Position numbers and translations under genes: made by a program
Notes under the pieces: generated by a model
Told to the model about the DNA's origin: nothing
Database searches by the model: none
What the model saw: only the letters and a program-made list of their open reading frames with translations
NCBI GenBank assembly: GCA_027922465.2
Contig: BQMF02000167.1
Span: 124,001 to 188,000, forward strand
Reading direction: 5' to 3'
Length of the DNA stretch: 64,000 nucleotides
From: Turritopsis dohrnii
Taxonomy: Eukaryota > Cnidaria > Hydrozoa > Anthoathecata > Oceaniidae
Shown: one piece after another, positions 13,201 to 25,755 of the stretch
Numbering within the stretch: the first letter of the stretch is position 1
Layout: each line of letters begins with the position of its first letter

Positions 13201-14164
13201 TTTCATAAACATCATGGGCAAGATATTGGTGAACTGTTTTTCTGGCCCTGAAACATCATAGTGAATTGCAAAGCTGTCAAGATTAAGTTACATAAATTAA
13301 AGAAGGGAGTAATTTGATGAATTCCAGACTGTATCAAATTATTAGTCAGTGTACAAGTCATTTATAAATTATTAGTCAGTGTACAAGTCATTCAGATATC
13401 TTAAAAATTAGCCTAAAGCAATTTTCTCAAGGGCTGATGCGGAAATTGTTCAAGCCTAATGGCTTCTAGTTATCACTTGAAATCCGGAATGTCTATTTAT
13501 TCAGTAATTTAATGAACAAATTCCCTATGAAATCATTATAAGTCTATTTTTTATTTCTTTCATAGTCTTGTCTTGTCACTCATGTTTCGTATAATCTTTT
13601 ATGTTTTCATGTATGTAAAAAATTATTATTCACCATAGATAAATTTCATTTTTTCATTTTTACAACAGCACTGACGACGATGAATTTTAAATCGAAAAGC
13701 TTTCGCTAATTTGTTGTTTTTTATGCTTTATTCTGTGTCTCTGCTTGGCCAGCAGTCTCTTATTTTCTTAATCGTAAATAATAAGCAGTTGTTTTGCTTA
13801 CTTTTTTATTTTCAATGAAATACAACAAAAATGTGTGAAAGACACATTGTCTAGCATATGAGCACAGTATTTTTTAATATTGTCATAAATTTTTAATGAT
13901 CTAATAGTCATTCCTTTTCGGAATCATCTGCAAAGGGAGAGGCTTACTTTCGAACTTTTGTGATCATAACACAAGGTCTGCATAAAATCTTTTGAAGTAT
14001 ATATACTCAAAAACAGCTTATTTGAAGACTTAATGGATGCAATGGCTTCCGAAGATGTCGGATGCAAAACCGTCACTCCCATATATACCTAGTTGAAGTT
14101 TCTAATTAAATTCAAAGTTTAAAGATGATCAGTGCTTAAAAGCAGCGAAGAAGTCACGTTTAAA
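13201..14164. other. No gene recognised
   Basis: AT-rich, with a short direct repeat TATAAATTATTAGTCAGTGTACAAGTCATT near 13,330-13,390. It may include the 5' leader of the following retroelement. Confidence 0.35.
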
Positions 14165-17100
14165 ATGGAAGAAATGATAGAGAAGCTTTTTCCAGAATCA
14201 GATGAGTTGGCGTTGCTGCTGCAGAACTTATGAAGAAGAAGAAAAGTGATGAACAATTGACAGCTTGTAGAAAGTGCGATCAAAACTTCAAAACCACATG
14301 TGGAGCGAGGATACATGAAAATAAATGCAAGAAAATAATTGAAATCAATCTACCGTTAGACACCCAGGATCAACGAAACGAACCAAAATTATGGGGTGAT
14401 CATTCAACATTAGACTTGGATCAAATCCTATCAGCAACGTATAATGACGTTAATCGTTGGCGGAAGAATTTATTCAAAATCCCAAGTGGTACCACCGGAA
14501 AAAAGTTCATTGAGGAGATGACGCGCCTGATAAACGAGTGGATGAACGGATAACCACCAGCCAACCATGCAATGAAAGCCATGTTTCTGATGCCGTCGCT
14601 TCTACTTCAGAAGCCAAGTAAGTCTTCAAAGTCAAGAGAACATGTGCAATGTTTGGAAAGAAGATTGATCCTTTGGCAAGATGGTGATTTTGATGGTTTG
14701 GTAAGAGAATGCCGGTCAATACAATCAAAGTTCCTGAAATCGAGATTTGACAAAACCACATCAGTTGCCAAACGCTTTAGTGATCTTATGTTTCAAGGAA
14801 AGATAAATGCTGCCTTAAAACTACTATCTAACGAATCATCAACTGGCATCGTATCAGTTAACGATGAAACGATCAAAATCTTGCAGCAAAAACACCCAGA
14901 GGCAAATCCAAAATTTGATGATCTCCTTGTCCAAGGTCCTGCCAACTATGTCCACCCTGTAATGTTTGAGATCATAGATGAAGAATTGATTCAAAAGATG
15001 GCAGCAAAGACGAAGGGTTCATCGGGACCATCGCAGCTTGATTCTCAAATGTGGCAACACATTCTACTATCTAGAAACTTTGGCGATCGACCAAACGACC
15101 TCTGCAAAGCAATCGCGAGGATGACCAGGATAATGTGCACACATATTTGCAACAAGGAGAACGGCAAAGATATGGAAGCCTTTCTTGCCTGCACGTTAGT
15201 CCCGCTGCATAAAAATCCTGGCGTACGTCCAATTGGAATCGGTGAAGTTCTTAGAAGAATTGTTGGCAAAGCTGTAACAACATCCCTCAAAAATGAAATA
15301 CAGCAAGCGGCTGGCAACCCCCAGCTCTGTGTCGGTCAACCAGGTGGATGCAAAGCTGCTGTTCATGCCATGGCTAAGATTTATGAGAAGGACGACACTC
15401 AAGCTGTTCTGCTGGTAGATGCGACGAATGTGTTCAATAGTCTGAATAGAGCAGTTATGATACAAAATATCAAAGTTTTATGTCGGAGCCTCTCTACGTA
15501 TGTGTCCAATTGTTACTCACGTGAGATACCATGATTTCCATCAAAATTACAACAAAGGGTCACAAACATCTCCGTGCTGCAATAGGACAGAAGAATTACA
15601 AAATGGAATTCGTAGCTGCTAAGGTGGAGACGTGTGTAAAAGAGCTGAATCTACTGGCAAGTATTGCATTGGCTGGGGCCTCAGGCCGCTTACGTAGCAT
15701 TCAGTCGACTACCGACAAAAATTCAATTATACCTTTAGAACGATTTAGAGCGATCTTGATAAATTACTCCATCCAATTGAAAACCAAATTCACCTACGTT
15801 TGATTCCAGCATTATGCGATGGGAGACAATGCAACAACATAGAACAACAAATAATCGCTCTCCCTATTAAGATGGGTGGACTTGGCATTTTTAACGTAGT
15901 AGAAGAAGCAAGATTTCAGAACAAGACAAATCATGCCATGACGAGGGAACTGTGCGATCGAATCGTTGACCAATCTGAAGATGAGATTGAACCAGAGGCA
16001 TCAAAAAAGATTCTGAAAGAAATGAAAGCAAAACCAGCTGGTCAACAAAAACAAACGTTTGAAGAAATCGAACAAAACTGCCCTCAGTACAAGCAAAGGC
16101 TCTTGAAATCGCCACTGCTCAAGGTGCTTCAGCGTGGCTTACCACGATTCCATTGAAAGACGATAATTTCGTTCTCAATAAACAAGAGTTTTTTGACTCA
16201 ATATACATGAGATATGCGTGGGTGATGAAGAGATTGCCAATCAGGTGTGCATGCCTGGCAAATTTTACTGTTGGTCATGTGTTGTCCTGTCACCTAGGTG
16301 GATTCACAATCCAACAACATAACAATAATCGTGATGTTATGTCATTCTGCTAAAAGAAGTGTGCCGTGATGTTGCAGTGGAACCAACATTGGTTGATGCT
16401 ACTATAGAATCGAGTGATTTGCCATCTTCATTCATCAAAGGAGCTGAAGCTAGAGTTGATCTTAGTGCAAATGGGTTTTGGCAATGGTATCAAAGAGCAT
16501 TTTTCGACGTGAAGGTGTGTAACCTTATCGCTCCTAGCTACCGTAACAAATCAATTGTTGCTACGTTATCAGCAATGGAAAAGCAAAAAAAGCGCTGCTA
16601 TAACCAAAGGATACAAGAAATTGACAAGGGTACGTTTACCCCTCTGATATTTGGTGCAACTGGTGGAATTGGCTGTGAATGCTCCATTTTCTTGAGTAAA
16701 TTAGCGGAGAGACTTGCTACTCTCTGGTCTATAATAGATGGGGGTTGGAATAGTGGAGGGGGTTGGAAAAAAGATCGAGAATTAATAGCTGGGGGGGGTG
16801 GGGGGTGGAATAGTAGGGTGGGTTGGAAAAAAATTGAGAATTTAATAGCTGCGGGGGGATGGGGGGTTGGAAAATTGTAGAATCAATTTTTCAATTTTCT
16901 TTTCAAATAGAAGCTTCTTTTAAAACATTATATATATTAAAATATAAAATAACCTTTTTAACGCAATATTAACAAAAGATAAATACATTGTAACGATAAC
17001 AAAAATAATCGGTTTAAGGGGTTATTAAATAAAGAGCATTTGCGAAAATGCATTGCAATGACTTCAAATCATCTGTTTTTTAAAAATCTTGAAAATACAA

Positions 17101-17398
17101 TACATAACAAATGTCATGGCTGGATATTTATGGGGGAGTGGAACAAGAATGTCCGGGGTGGAAAATTTTCCAAAATTTAATTAGGCGGGGGGGGGGGGGG
17201 GGGGGACCAGAGAGTAAGAAGCAAAAATGTCACAAAAGTGAGATCGTATCTGGTTTAAGACACAAGATATCATTTGTTTTAATAAGATCAGTCGTGACCT
17301 GCCTGAGAGGTGAACGATCAAGTCGCTCCTTTACCCAAGATCAAGCTATCATGAAAGATCAGAAATTGACGGATATCCTGACGAAAATTGAGAAGTGA
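14165..17398 (+). pseudogene. Decayed LINE-like retroelement polyprotein
   Basis: One coding region is broken by several lesions. In order: an ATG at 14,165 frameshifted by 14,231; a CxxC…HxxxxC zinc finger (CRKCDQNF…) around 14,266-14,325; an in-frame TAA at 14,551; a reverse transcriptase N-terminal half at 14,572-15,534. That half holds the motif A-like LLVDATNVFNSLNR, and a deletion at about 15,535 removes the region where the YxDD motif should be. Then come an RT thumb/connector part (15,546-16,156), a CxC…HxxxC zinc-binding segment (16,230-16,290), and a C-terminal block with GFWQWYQRAFFDVKV and FTPLIFGATGG. The C-terminal block resembles the nuclease-like tail of a large cnidarian/fish non-LTR family; that assignment is from memory of the family and is tentative. 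A MITE at 16,720-17,214 splits the tail, which resumes in frame at 17,215 and ends at 17,398. The element cannot be functional. Confidence 0.75.
16720..17214. mobile_element. G-rich MITE inside the retroelement, TA target
   Basis: The ends are CTCTCTGGTC and GACCAGAGAG, flanked by TA on each side. The interior repeats GGGGGTTGGAATAG-type units and holds a long poly-G tract near 17,187-17,205. Removing the element together with one TA joins two parts of the retroelement frame without a shift. The insertion is therefore younger than that stretch of coding sequence. Confidence 0.8.
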
Positions 17399-17692
17399 CT
17401 TTTTTAGATAATAATAAACCATTTGTAAGAGCATTGCAGTATATTGTGTATTATTATGCATGTGTTCATGTATCGACTCATCGTTTATTCTGTAAAATAT
17501 ATGTAGTTGATAATCTGTATTTTAAGACTTAGTAACTTATTTTGACTTTAATACAAACTTTCTTAATCGAAATCAGATTTGTATTCACTTCAATTGAGAA
17601 AAAATCATATTTTGTTTGGAAAATATCTCTTATAAGTTACTTTAGAGAAAACCCCTACATGAAAGTCTTTTTTATATAAACTTAATTTTACA
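17399..17692. other. No gene; retroelement 3' flank
   Basis: AT-rich sequence after the retroelement stop codon. Nothing is recognised. Confidence 0.35.
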
Positions 17693-18290
17693 TATTCAGG
17701 TATATACAAATAAGACATTAATAGATATTTGAGTGAATGCTTTGTATCTTTAATTTCTTTGATAAAGATTTTATTGAATTAAGTTTTGTTGTAATGATGC
17801 TGGTATATGCACTCAATTTTGAGAGGGTACCTGTCTGCTTTTTCAACTGGAATGTGTTATTCTCTGAATCGCTGCCACTGTTTTGACCTTCCTGCTGCAA
17901 AAGTGTTTTTCAATTTTGCTTCACAGTGTTTTTCAACTTTGCTGAAATCACTAACTTTTAGGCCTCATGTCCTGTTGTTTCTATAATTAGTTTTATGTAT
18001 AGACATTAATTATGCATTCATAAGTATTTCAGTGAATGTGTTGTATATTTCATATCTATGATTGTTTTGAATTAAATTTTACTACAATGATATAAAATTG
18101 CTTTATGAACTTGATATCTGTTTCAGATTTGATCTGGGGTGTCTTATTCACTGTCACACTAGTTGTATCTCAAAAATTCCTATTCCCAGCTTCCTGGTGA
18201 GCAAAAAGGTTTTCGATTTGCTTTACAGTCCATCACTCTTCAACTTTCCTGAAAGCGCTGACCTTCAGGCTTCAGGGCCTCTTGTTTTTT
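17693..18290. repeat. Diverged 300-bp head-to-tail pair ending in TTGTT
   Basis: Two diverged copies lie at about 17,693-17,982 and 17,993-18,290. They share GTGAATG(C/T)(T/G)TTGTAT, GAATTAA(G/A)TTTT and TTTTCAACTTTGCTGAAA-like segments. They end GGCCTCATGTCCTGTTGTTT and GGCTTCAGGGCCTCTTGTTT. The layout matches the 5,992-9,008 duplication (tandem units closing in a GC-richer short hairpin and TTGTT). Confidence 0.55.
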
Positions 18291-19079
18291 TTAATAAGAA
18301 AATCAGGAAGACACTTGAAAAACACAAATTGTATGTTGGTAAAGGAACAGTAAATACAGTATAAACTAACATTTATAAAAGGCATGTTAACACGCATAAA
18401 GCATAATTAGCTACGTCAGAAGTAATTGCCTTACAAGAAACAAAAGATTGTGTGTATAAATTATCAAAAACTATCACTATCATAATAAACATTGTCAAAA
18501 AGACAGATAAGTCTTGTGTCTTTTTTCTTTCCTTGACCAATAAGAAAATTTATGAATTACTTTGTTGATTTCATCCCAAGCAAAACGACTGATTCTTATT
18601 CTTCCTGTAACACAATAAATGATTACTCAAGCATAATTAACTTGAGTGTAACATTTTACTGTAATCAGTGGCAAATCCAAGAAAAAGTGGGTTTTTAAAG
18701 GGTTTGTTTGCTGATTTAAAGTTACTTAAAGTGTACTGTTAAAGTTATTTAACGAACCTTTAATATTTTGTATATTAATCATACATTTTTCCGTGTTTCA
18801 CTAAAAAAAAACATTTGTTTGATAGTTTTAGTCAATCAATGGCAAGACACTTTTGACCACACTTTACGAAACTTCTATGAAACTTCAATATACTGCACTT
18901 ATTGTTTCGGCCATGTAGACAAGGAAGTTAAGATTGAGAGGGTCGAGCTTTGCGTTGGCGCTCAATCCTTGTGTTTGGGGTTCACAAGTTTAATGGGGAC
19001 TTGTTTACATTCTAAAATTAAAAACAATGAACTTATTTCAAGGAGTATGGGTGTATCATAGCTTTTATTCGAGACAAAT
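18291..19079. other. No gene recognised
   Basis: AT-rich. A 97-codon open frame at 18,768-19,061 has no recognised domain; I do not call it a gene. Confidence 0.35.
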
Positions 19080-19795
19080 TTTAACTTTATTCTTTATTTT
19101 TCTTATGGTCTAAGAAATGGCTTTTTTAAAAATTACACTTAATTTCTTCCCTTAAGGGAAGAAATTTTTGCGGGAAGAAATTTTCGCAGAATTTAATTTC
19201 ACGATTTTTGCCCCTAACCGCGAAATTAAATTCCGCGAAAATTCGATTTGAGTTTTATATGTTAAATAATAAAAGAAAAAATGATTCACAACGCAAAAAA
19301 GGAGGCATTTTTTCTGTTAAGTATTTGTTTGAAAAACAAAAACCGCGAAATTTAATTCCACGAAACATGTTAAAATTGAATAATTCATAAAATTTACAAC
19401 ATAGCCTGATGATGACAATATAGTCGAAAAGCTTTGCATATAATTCTTGTTTTTTCTTGTTTTCTGCTTATGTTTAACCAACATGGCGAATATTATTCAT
19501 CATGTTAAAATTGGTCAATCGGGAAATTAAATTCAGCGAAAATCGGCCATTTTTACCATTTCAACCACGAAATTAAATTCCGCGAAAATTTCTTCCCGCG
19601 AAAATTTCTTCCCTTAAGGTAACCGTAATTTTTAGAATTCTTATGCCATAAGCCGTAAGCCGTAAGACAAACTTTAAAATTGTTATACTAGCATAAGAAA
19701 AATTATGCTTACGTAAGCGCAATTTTAAAAAAATAAGCAAAATAAAATTACGCGTAATATGCAAATGGTCCCTTTTCGCTTCCCATGTCACATTT
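19080..19795. repeat. Second copy of the CGTAAG repeat, split by a nested MITE
   Basis: The left part (TTATTTTTCTTATGGTCTAAG, 19,094 onward) and the right part (GCCATAAGCCGTAAGCCGTAAG to CCTTTTCGCTTCCCATG, 19,645-19,786) resemble the repeat at 1-290. They are separated by the TTAA-flanked element at 19,156-19,613. Confidence 0.6.
19156..19613. mobile_element. 458-bp MITE with TTAA target duplication
   Basis: The ends are GGGAAGAAATTTTTGCGGG and CCCGCGAAAATTTCTTCCC. TTAA is present on both sides, as in piggyBac- or Kolobok-type insertion. Inverted similarity runs about 50 bp (…GAATTTAATTTC). The left flank itself reads TTAATTTCTTCCC, an extra copy of the element's terminus. The left junction is therefore a 26-bp perfect palindrome. 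Confidence 0.8.
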
Positions 19796-19835
19796 AGTCA
19801 TTGTTTAGCTGTTTTAGAATTTAGTTAAATTGATA

Positions 19836-20241
19836 TTAACAAAATGACACAGAAAAGGCAAAGTAAAAGTAAAGGTTTACTTCAGCTTTTAACGTACCCA
19901 GCGAAATTTCAGATGATGATACTTGGTTGTGATAATCTGATGATCTATTTATTCTTGTGAATAGCTTTCTCCAGCCATCAGCATCCATTCCAGAAGGTCC
20001 TGAACCACCCTTTGTTCTTACAGCAGCTTTTTCGTACAGACTCGCCATTTATCTGGTCAAATTTAATAGGATGTACAGGGATAGGCTCATCAGGTAGAAG
20101 AACAGTGGGCGATGCTTTCATTGGCTCGGGATGTTTTTTATGGAGTAGATTTAAAGTTCTTTTGTCCAAGGGAAGTATGCCATTTTGCATGTTGTTACTA
20201 AGAATTTTCATAGCACTGTTAATGTTCTCTTTATGCATCAA
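19836..20241 (-). pseudogene. Fragment of the 14-17 kb retroelement family
   Basis: Minus-strand translation in two frames gives INSAMKILSNNMQNGILPL…HKKHPEP…VHPIKFDQIN, then KAAVRTKGGSGPSGMDADGW. These line up with INAALKLLSNESSTGIVSV…QQKHPEA…VHPVMFEIID and KMAAKTKGSSGPSQLDSQMW of the larger copy at 14.8-15.1 kb. It is a frameshifted remnant covering only the part before the RT catalytic motifs, in the opposite orientation. Confidence 0.8.
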
Positions 20242-21169
20242 CTCTGCGAATCGTTTTGAAATCTCGCCAATGCTCTAGCCACCATTTAGTGATGGGAGAT
20301 TATCTTGTGTCGTTGACTTTCATTTAAAAATTTTTTACAGGTTTTAATCGATGTGAGCTGAACAGAGAGAAAGGCATAGTATAATGATTTTAGTATGATA
20401 AAGTTCCTCAATTGTTTGGAATGTAGAATGTTTAGAATGTAGTATCCCGTGTAGAACATTTTTGTTGTTTGCTGTGCATCCACTTTTTTCACTTTTCACA
20501 TTTTTCACTCTGTTAAATAAATTGATGATGCAATGCAATGGTTCCCCTTGATTAAAAATATCTAACGTCAATGCAGAAAAAAACACTCTTCACACTTTTA
20601 ATTAAAAATCTCTAGGTATTCCGGCTAAAACATATTTAGTTCAACACTGGAGTTATGAACAGAAAAACTTTTTAATCAGAAGATCTGAAAAACTCATCAA
20701 AATTATATTCATAATAAATCTTTCACGATACAATATATGCAGTAGTAAAAATAAATTGTGCGTACAGGTAAACAACAAAAAGATTAAAATCGCTGTAACT
20801 GTTCATTAACTGTTCATTAAAAGCCAAACGCGATAGTCGTAAAAGTGTCGAAATGTGAATTAAAAACAATTGCGATTTTCTTTACGAACCCAGACCGTCA
20901 TGATTAAAAACCTTGATATTTATTTCTTCAATCGCGTATTATTTGAAAAGTAATGGCGCAGAAACCCTATTAATACTATAAGAAAAAACAAAACAAACAA
21001 ACAAAAAAGTTCTAAAGCGTACTTACCCTAAAAACATTAATAAATCTTCGCGCAATACTTTCGTTGTTGTCTATTGTTTCTTGATCTCACAAATAATCAA
21101 AACATTTGAAACGATTAAATGCAATGCAATGTTTTCCCCTATACTAATCATAGAAAATATTAACCGCCG
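20242..21169. other. No gene recognised
   Basis: AT-rich sequence without a recognisable domain or clear repeat ends. The window continues into a LINE fragment on its right. Confidence 0.35.
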
Positions 21170-21644
21170 TGGTCTGACGCTCCATTATGAATAAGTGACC
21201 GCAAAAACGACCCGAAATTTTGGAGAGTGAAAGCGTGAAAAAAGCGGATGCACAGCGCGTATTAGAATATAGATTTGTTTCTGGGGTAACTGTTCTCCGA
21301 CTGCTATGGCCAACGTTGAGAAGATACACATTCGTACTGCACGATTCATACATCGTGTTTAAAAGTCTACTCCAGACCATCAAGTTCTCCAGCAAGCAGA
21401 TTGGATCCCCATTATGGAATACTATAAAAGAAGCATTGTGTGCAAAACCTACAAAATCTACAATGATCTCGCCTCGCCGTTATTAAAAAATCTGATTACA
21501 AAATCTTCCTCGCCAAAAGTCACACGGAATGTGTTGAAAATCGACCTTCCATCATTTCGTTATATTGACTACAAACGATCATTTAGATACAGGACTGCCC
21601 ATATTTGGAACAATATACTGAGATCCGAGAGAAGTCATATATGA
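21170..21644 (+). pseudogene. LINE reverse transcriptase C-terminal fragment
   Basis: Plus-strand frames read VEKIHIRTARFIHRV, then after an in-frame stop DWIPIMEYYKRSIVCKTYKI and …SFRYRTAHIWNNIL. This is the characteristic C-terminal end of non-LTR reverse transcriptases (the 'R.GA..WN.LP'-like block). The fragment starts with the frame broken and ends at a stop at 21,644; the catalytic domain is absent. Confidence 0.7.
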
Positions 21645-23094
21645 CGTTTAAATGTGTGTTAAAGAAATCTGATGCCACGAAGAAAATATTTTTTACAAAG
21701 AATAACTCAGGAAAAGCCATTAGGTATCAAGATTGCATATATTACTAGTTGCTTCTTTTTGTTTTTTTATAGTTTTCTTAATTATTTTAACCATATTATA
21801 TATATTGATTATCACAATAATCACAATAACGTCACGTCAGAGATGCATACTGTTTCGTGAAGAAATATGTACATGTGCTGTGATTCGTTCATGCCAAAAG
21901 GAGGACGCGTGCGATCGTGTGCGATCCAAAAAGTTATTACTGCCTCGTTTTTTTGCCTTCCCAGAGACAAGATAAAATAATAAAAAAAACATTTCTTTAA
22001 CTGAAAATTTATAAAGAAAACCACCTGCATTGATCCGAATGATACTTAAGAATTTTATAAAGAGAAGATGAAAAAGTAAGAAAATGGCCCACCTGACTTA
22101 TTAGGCGTCTTTGTTTACATTGTTTTACGTCATCATACATATTAGTTATTTAATAATTCTCTATTTATTTCCGTTACATACATCAGACGCTATATTAACA
22201 TTTGTCTAGACAGTTAAGTAAAAGAAAGTATCGCGTCGCAACATGTAGCAACGTTTATGTTCAAGATGATTATATCATCACCACTTATGTTGATGACGTA
22301 TTTATTCGCGTGGAATACCGGATGTATATTTCATTTTAAAGGAGAACATAGAAAATAGGAATATAAGAGATAGATTAATTTGAGCAACGAAGAAGAGCAA
22401 TGTGGAAATAAGGAGAGGTGTGCACTAAAACATAAAAAAACATCTTACAAAGCTTCGTTAAAATGAAAATTTGCGAAGAAATAACTATTTCGTAAATCTC
22501 TCCACCGTTGTTCCGAAGAATTTGATTTGAATTTCTATCGTTACAACAACGGAGGAGAGATATATTTTTACCATTGGAAGAGAGATACCAATCTGTTTTG
22601 CTTGTAAGTGCAATCTATTGCAGATTCGAATCTCAGTGCATTACGCGGCGTACATCTCCGTACTTGTATAGTATTGCACGGGTATTTCGCTCTCGGTAAG
22701 ACCAGTGGACCAACAACGAAGGCAACTGGCAGTGAGGTTCTACTCTACGTGGTACTTTGTAAGGTCAGGAGTCGATGTATTAGCTATGAGATTCAGGTTG
22801 GCTCTGAACAGATATATTATTATTCTTGAAAGAGCAGATGAGAGATAAGACTTCGTTCGCTAAAACATTTTCTGAGGAAACTAAGGATCTTAAGCTGCAC
22901 GGTGCATGATCTCAATTCTGGGAGAAAAAAAAACGACGAGTTAATAATACGACTTTACGCGTGCGATTAATTGCACACGTAAACTAACTTGCGCGTGTGC
23001 CTGCGCGTGCGATCGCGCGCGTCTCAGAGTACAGCCTGGAGATGGATTTCTCTGCAACATTAGTTACATATCGATAATGAGGATTGAACACCAT
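21645..23094. other. No gene recognised
   Basis: Unremarkable except for a CG-rich patch with GCGCGTGCGATCGCGCGCG at about 23,004-23,022. Its open frames lack recognisable domains. Confidence 0.35.
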
Positions 23095-23167
23095 GAACCG
23101 GTAGCTCAGTTGGTAGAGCGATAGGACTAGAATTCATAGGTCGTGGGTTCAAATCCCGCCTGGTTCG
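23095..23167 (+). tRNA. tRNA-like sequence, probably pseudogene or SINE head
   Basis: A 73-nt stretch folds with tRNA spacing. The acceptor GAACCGG pairs CTGGTTC (one G-U). The D-arm is GCTC-AGTTGGTA-GAGC. The T-arm is GTGGG-TTCAAAT-CCCGC with a B box. The anticodon arm is poor: ATAGG against TTCAT with an A·C mismatch and two G-U pairs, and loop ACTAGAA lacks U33. The promoter boxes and acceptor are good but the anticodon is not credible, so it is more likely tRNA-derived than a working tRNA. Confidence 0.5.
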
Positions 23168-23802
23168 GAGTTTTCCTTCGAACTTGGTCTGTGTAACTAA
23201 CACAACGAGCTGTTACCTTTTGATTAGACTTTATTTTTATCAAATTTTTGATGTTTTCAAGTATACCCGATTCTAAGTCAGGATTAATCCCACTAGCTTA
23301 CTTTTACTTTTTTGTTGTTTTTTTTTTCATAGTAGGTCCACATCAGTATATTGTATATTGTATATTTATGATATGTATATATTTCAGACCTTCTTTACCA
23401 AATAAATTTAATAATAATGATAATAATAATAAAAGTATATAAACGTATTTTTAAATGTTTGATATGTAAAACCTTCCAAAATTCAAAAGGCCGTGTTCCT
23501 TTATTAGAATTTACAATGCGTTAATAGTTGAGTCTTGCAGACTCTAAGGCGTAGACTAACTGCCATTTCAGGTGTAGTACCAGTTACATCTCGACACCTG
23601 CCTAACTCAACATAAGTCCTTCGGTCTCACCAGATTCGTTGTTTTTTAATAGAAATTTCCCTCGCTATCTCAACATTTCTAACTCGACATCTCAACATAA
23701 ATATTTCAGTCCCTTGACAAAAAACTCGACATTTTCAAAATTTTTGTTATTTCTTTGATTATCATTTTTAGATCTCTTTGGAAAAGTTTCATGCAACACA
23801 TA
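23168..23802. other. No gene recognised
   Basis: AT-rich; possibly the body of a SINE headed by the tRNA-like sequence, followed by (AATAAT)n near 23,410-23,430. Nothing else is seen. Confidence 0.3.
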
Positions 23803-25755
23803 TGTGACGATTCAAAGGAAAATCACTACAAGCGATAATAGCGCTCGCATCGAGAAGTAGCGCTAAATTTATCGCTAACATTGACGAACTTAGCAATAAA
23901 TATAAGCAGCACAAAAAGCGCTTTCTTGTTTAATTATTCGAGAATATTAATTTGTTGCTAATATATTCATCATAAATATTATTCATCTTTCCGTGTTTTT
24001 TATACGTTTTTCAATTATGGTTTTGAAGTTTACTTGTGTGTGTAAACACAACTTTCAGACAATCTTTCACATAAACTTCACGAAAAGCCGAAGGAAACAG
24101 GTGTTATTGTATTTAAACGAAGGTGAGTATTTCAAAACTCGCCAAGCCGACGTTAAAATGTTTTCATTTTTCCCTTCCTACATTCATACTTCATCCCAAT
24201 GTTGAACCTAAAGACATTATCGCTGCAGTGACAGAAGTCAATAATGACCACTAAAAACGTTGTGATCAATTTAATTAAGGGTACATCTCCACCCAGTGCA
24301 AGTGAAATGTGTTTCGAAAGAAAAGGTTTTGCTATCGAAAAAACTTTTAATGTAATGTGTCTTTAATATTGTAAAAGTTTTCTCCCAAGAGCTTATAGAA
24401 TGGCAATCAAACAATTTAGAAAAAAGAATTATCGCAGATGGTTTCTACTTGTGGTTGCTTTCGAACTAACTTCTGTATCTTTAATCTCCAACCAGTCAAT
24501 TAAGTTTACACAAACAACAGGTGCTACCTGTAAATGTACGTTTCAAAATAATACATTACCAAATCGAATAACACAGTATTTTAAATTGGCTTTCAGATTT
24601 GTGCTGAAGGTGCCGGAAAAACAAATAAAATAAAATGCTTTCAGGGCCTTAGCTAGCGTTGTGGGGGACCGTTAAACGGCCCCTTCCCAAACCAAAATAG
24701 AGACCCTTTTTCCCAATTGGCAATTAACATTTTTTTTAGAACACATGACTTTGAAAGGACCTTATAGTGAATTAACAACATAGAATAACGAAGAAACGTT
24801 TTTATTAAATATGCCTTTCCCCTCGTTTTCCTATACTTATCTAGAACTTAGAGCAATCGGCGCACTCCTGCTCGCTTTTCGATAATCTTCGTGACATTTT
24901 ATCGAAAATCATGGATTTTCTCCGTAAAATTCGTTACACACCAAACATTTTAGTTTCGTAATTTTGAGTATGCGCATGTGTCAAATTGCAACTAATACAT
25001 TTAAACGGTGAAAACACTTACAAATATGTTTGAACAAATGAGGCTAAGCCCGACCCTTACCCTCACTAACCCAGACACATTTCACAAGGTTTATTTGACA
25101 CACGAACCGTATGTTTTTGAAGGATCTTCTGGATTATCACAAAAAAAGTTATCATTAAAATTCCAACTTTTTGCGCTATCGACAAATTAACCATTAACCT
25201 TCACTGGTACAACTGTAGCAGCAAACAACGAAAGGCACGCTCAAACTCAGCAAACAAAAAATCTGAGGCCCGGTGGGAATTAAAATTCTTTCTTTTCATG
25301 CTGAAGCAATTTAAATGAATGAAGAAAAAATGAACGTGATGAAAGGGAAAAAAATGCATACTGGAAGAAAAAAATGAATGAACGAGTTCGTAAAAGAAAA
25401 GAGAATATCATGTTTTTTTTCCTTTGTTTTATTTGTTTAACGGGTGGTTAATTCTGAAAATATCAAAATTATAGGAACGGTTTATTTGTGTACCAATACA
25501 TACGAACGTGATTGTGATTCGAAAGAAACAATATTTTATAAATATCTCTTCAAAATATAGAACATTCAAAGATATAAGAAGAGTGAAAAATTCTCAATGT
25601 CGAAATGTCGAAATGAATTGAAGCATAGGAAAAGTATATAATTCGTAAGTCTTTCTTAAAATAATTTTTTTGTGAATATGCAATTTCGGTCTTTCTTAAA
25701 CTTATTTTTTTTAATATACAATTTTGGTCTCTCATTTGTTGTAGATTAAATTAAA

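Noticed and set aside
16737..16880. Gly/Trp-rich C-terminal extension of the retroelement protein
   Set aside because: It is read-through into the G-rich MITE inserted at 16,720.
23095..23167. Functional tRNA gene
   Set aside because: Acceptor, D and T arms are good, but the anticodon stem has a mismatch and two wobble pairs and the loop lacks U33. A tRNA-derived pseudogene or SINE head is more likely.
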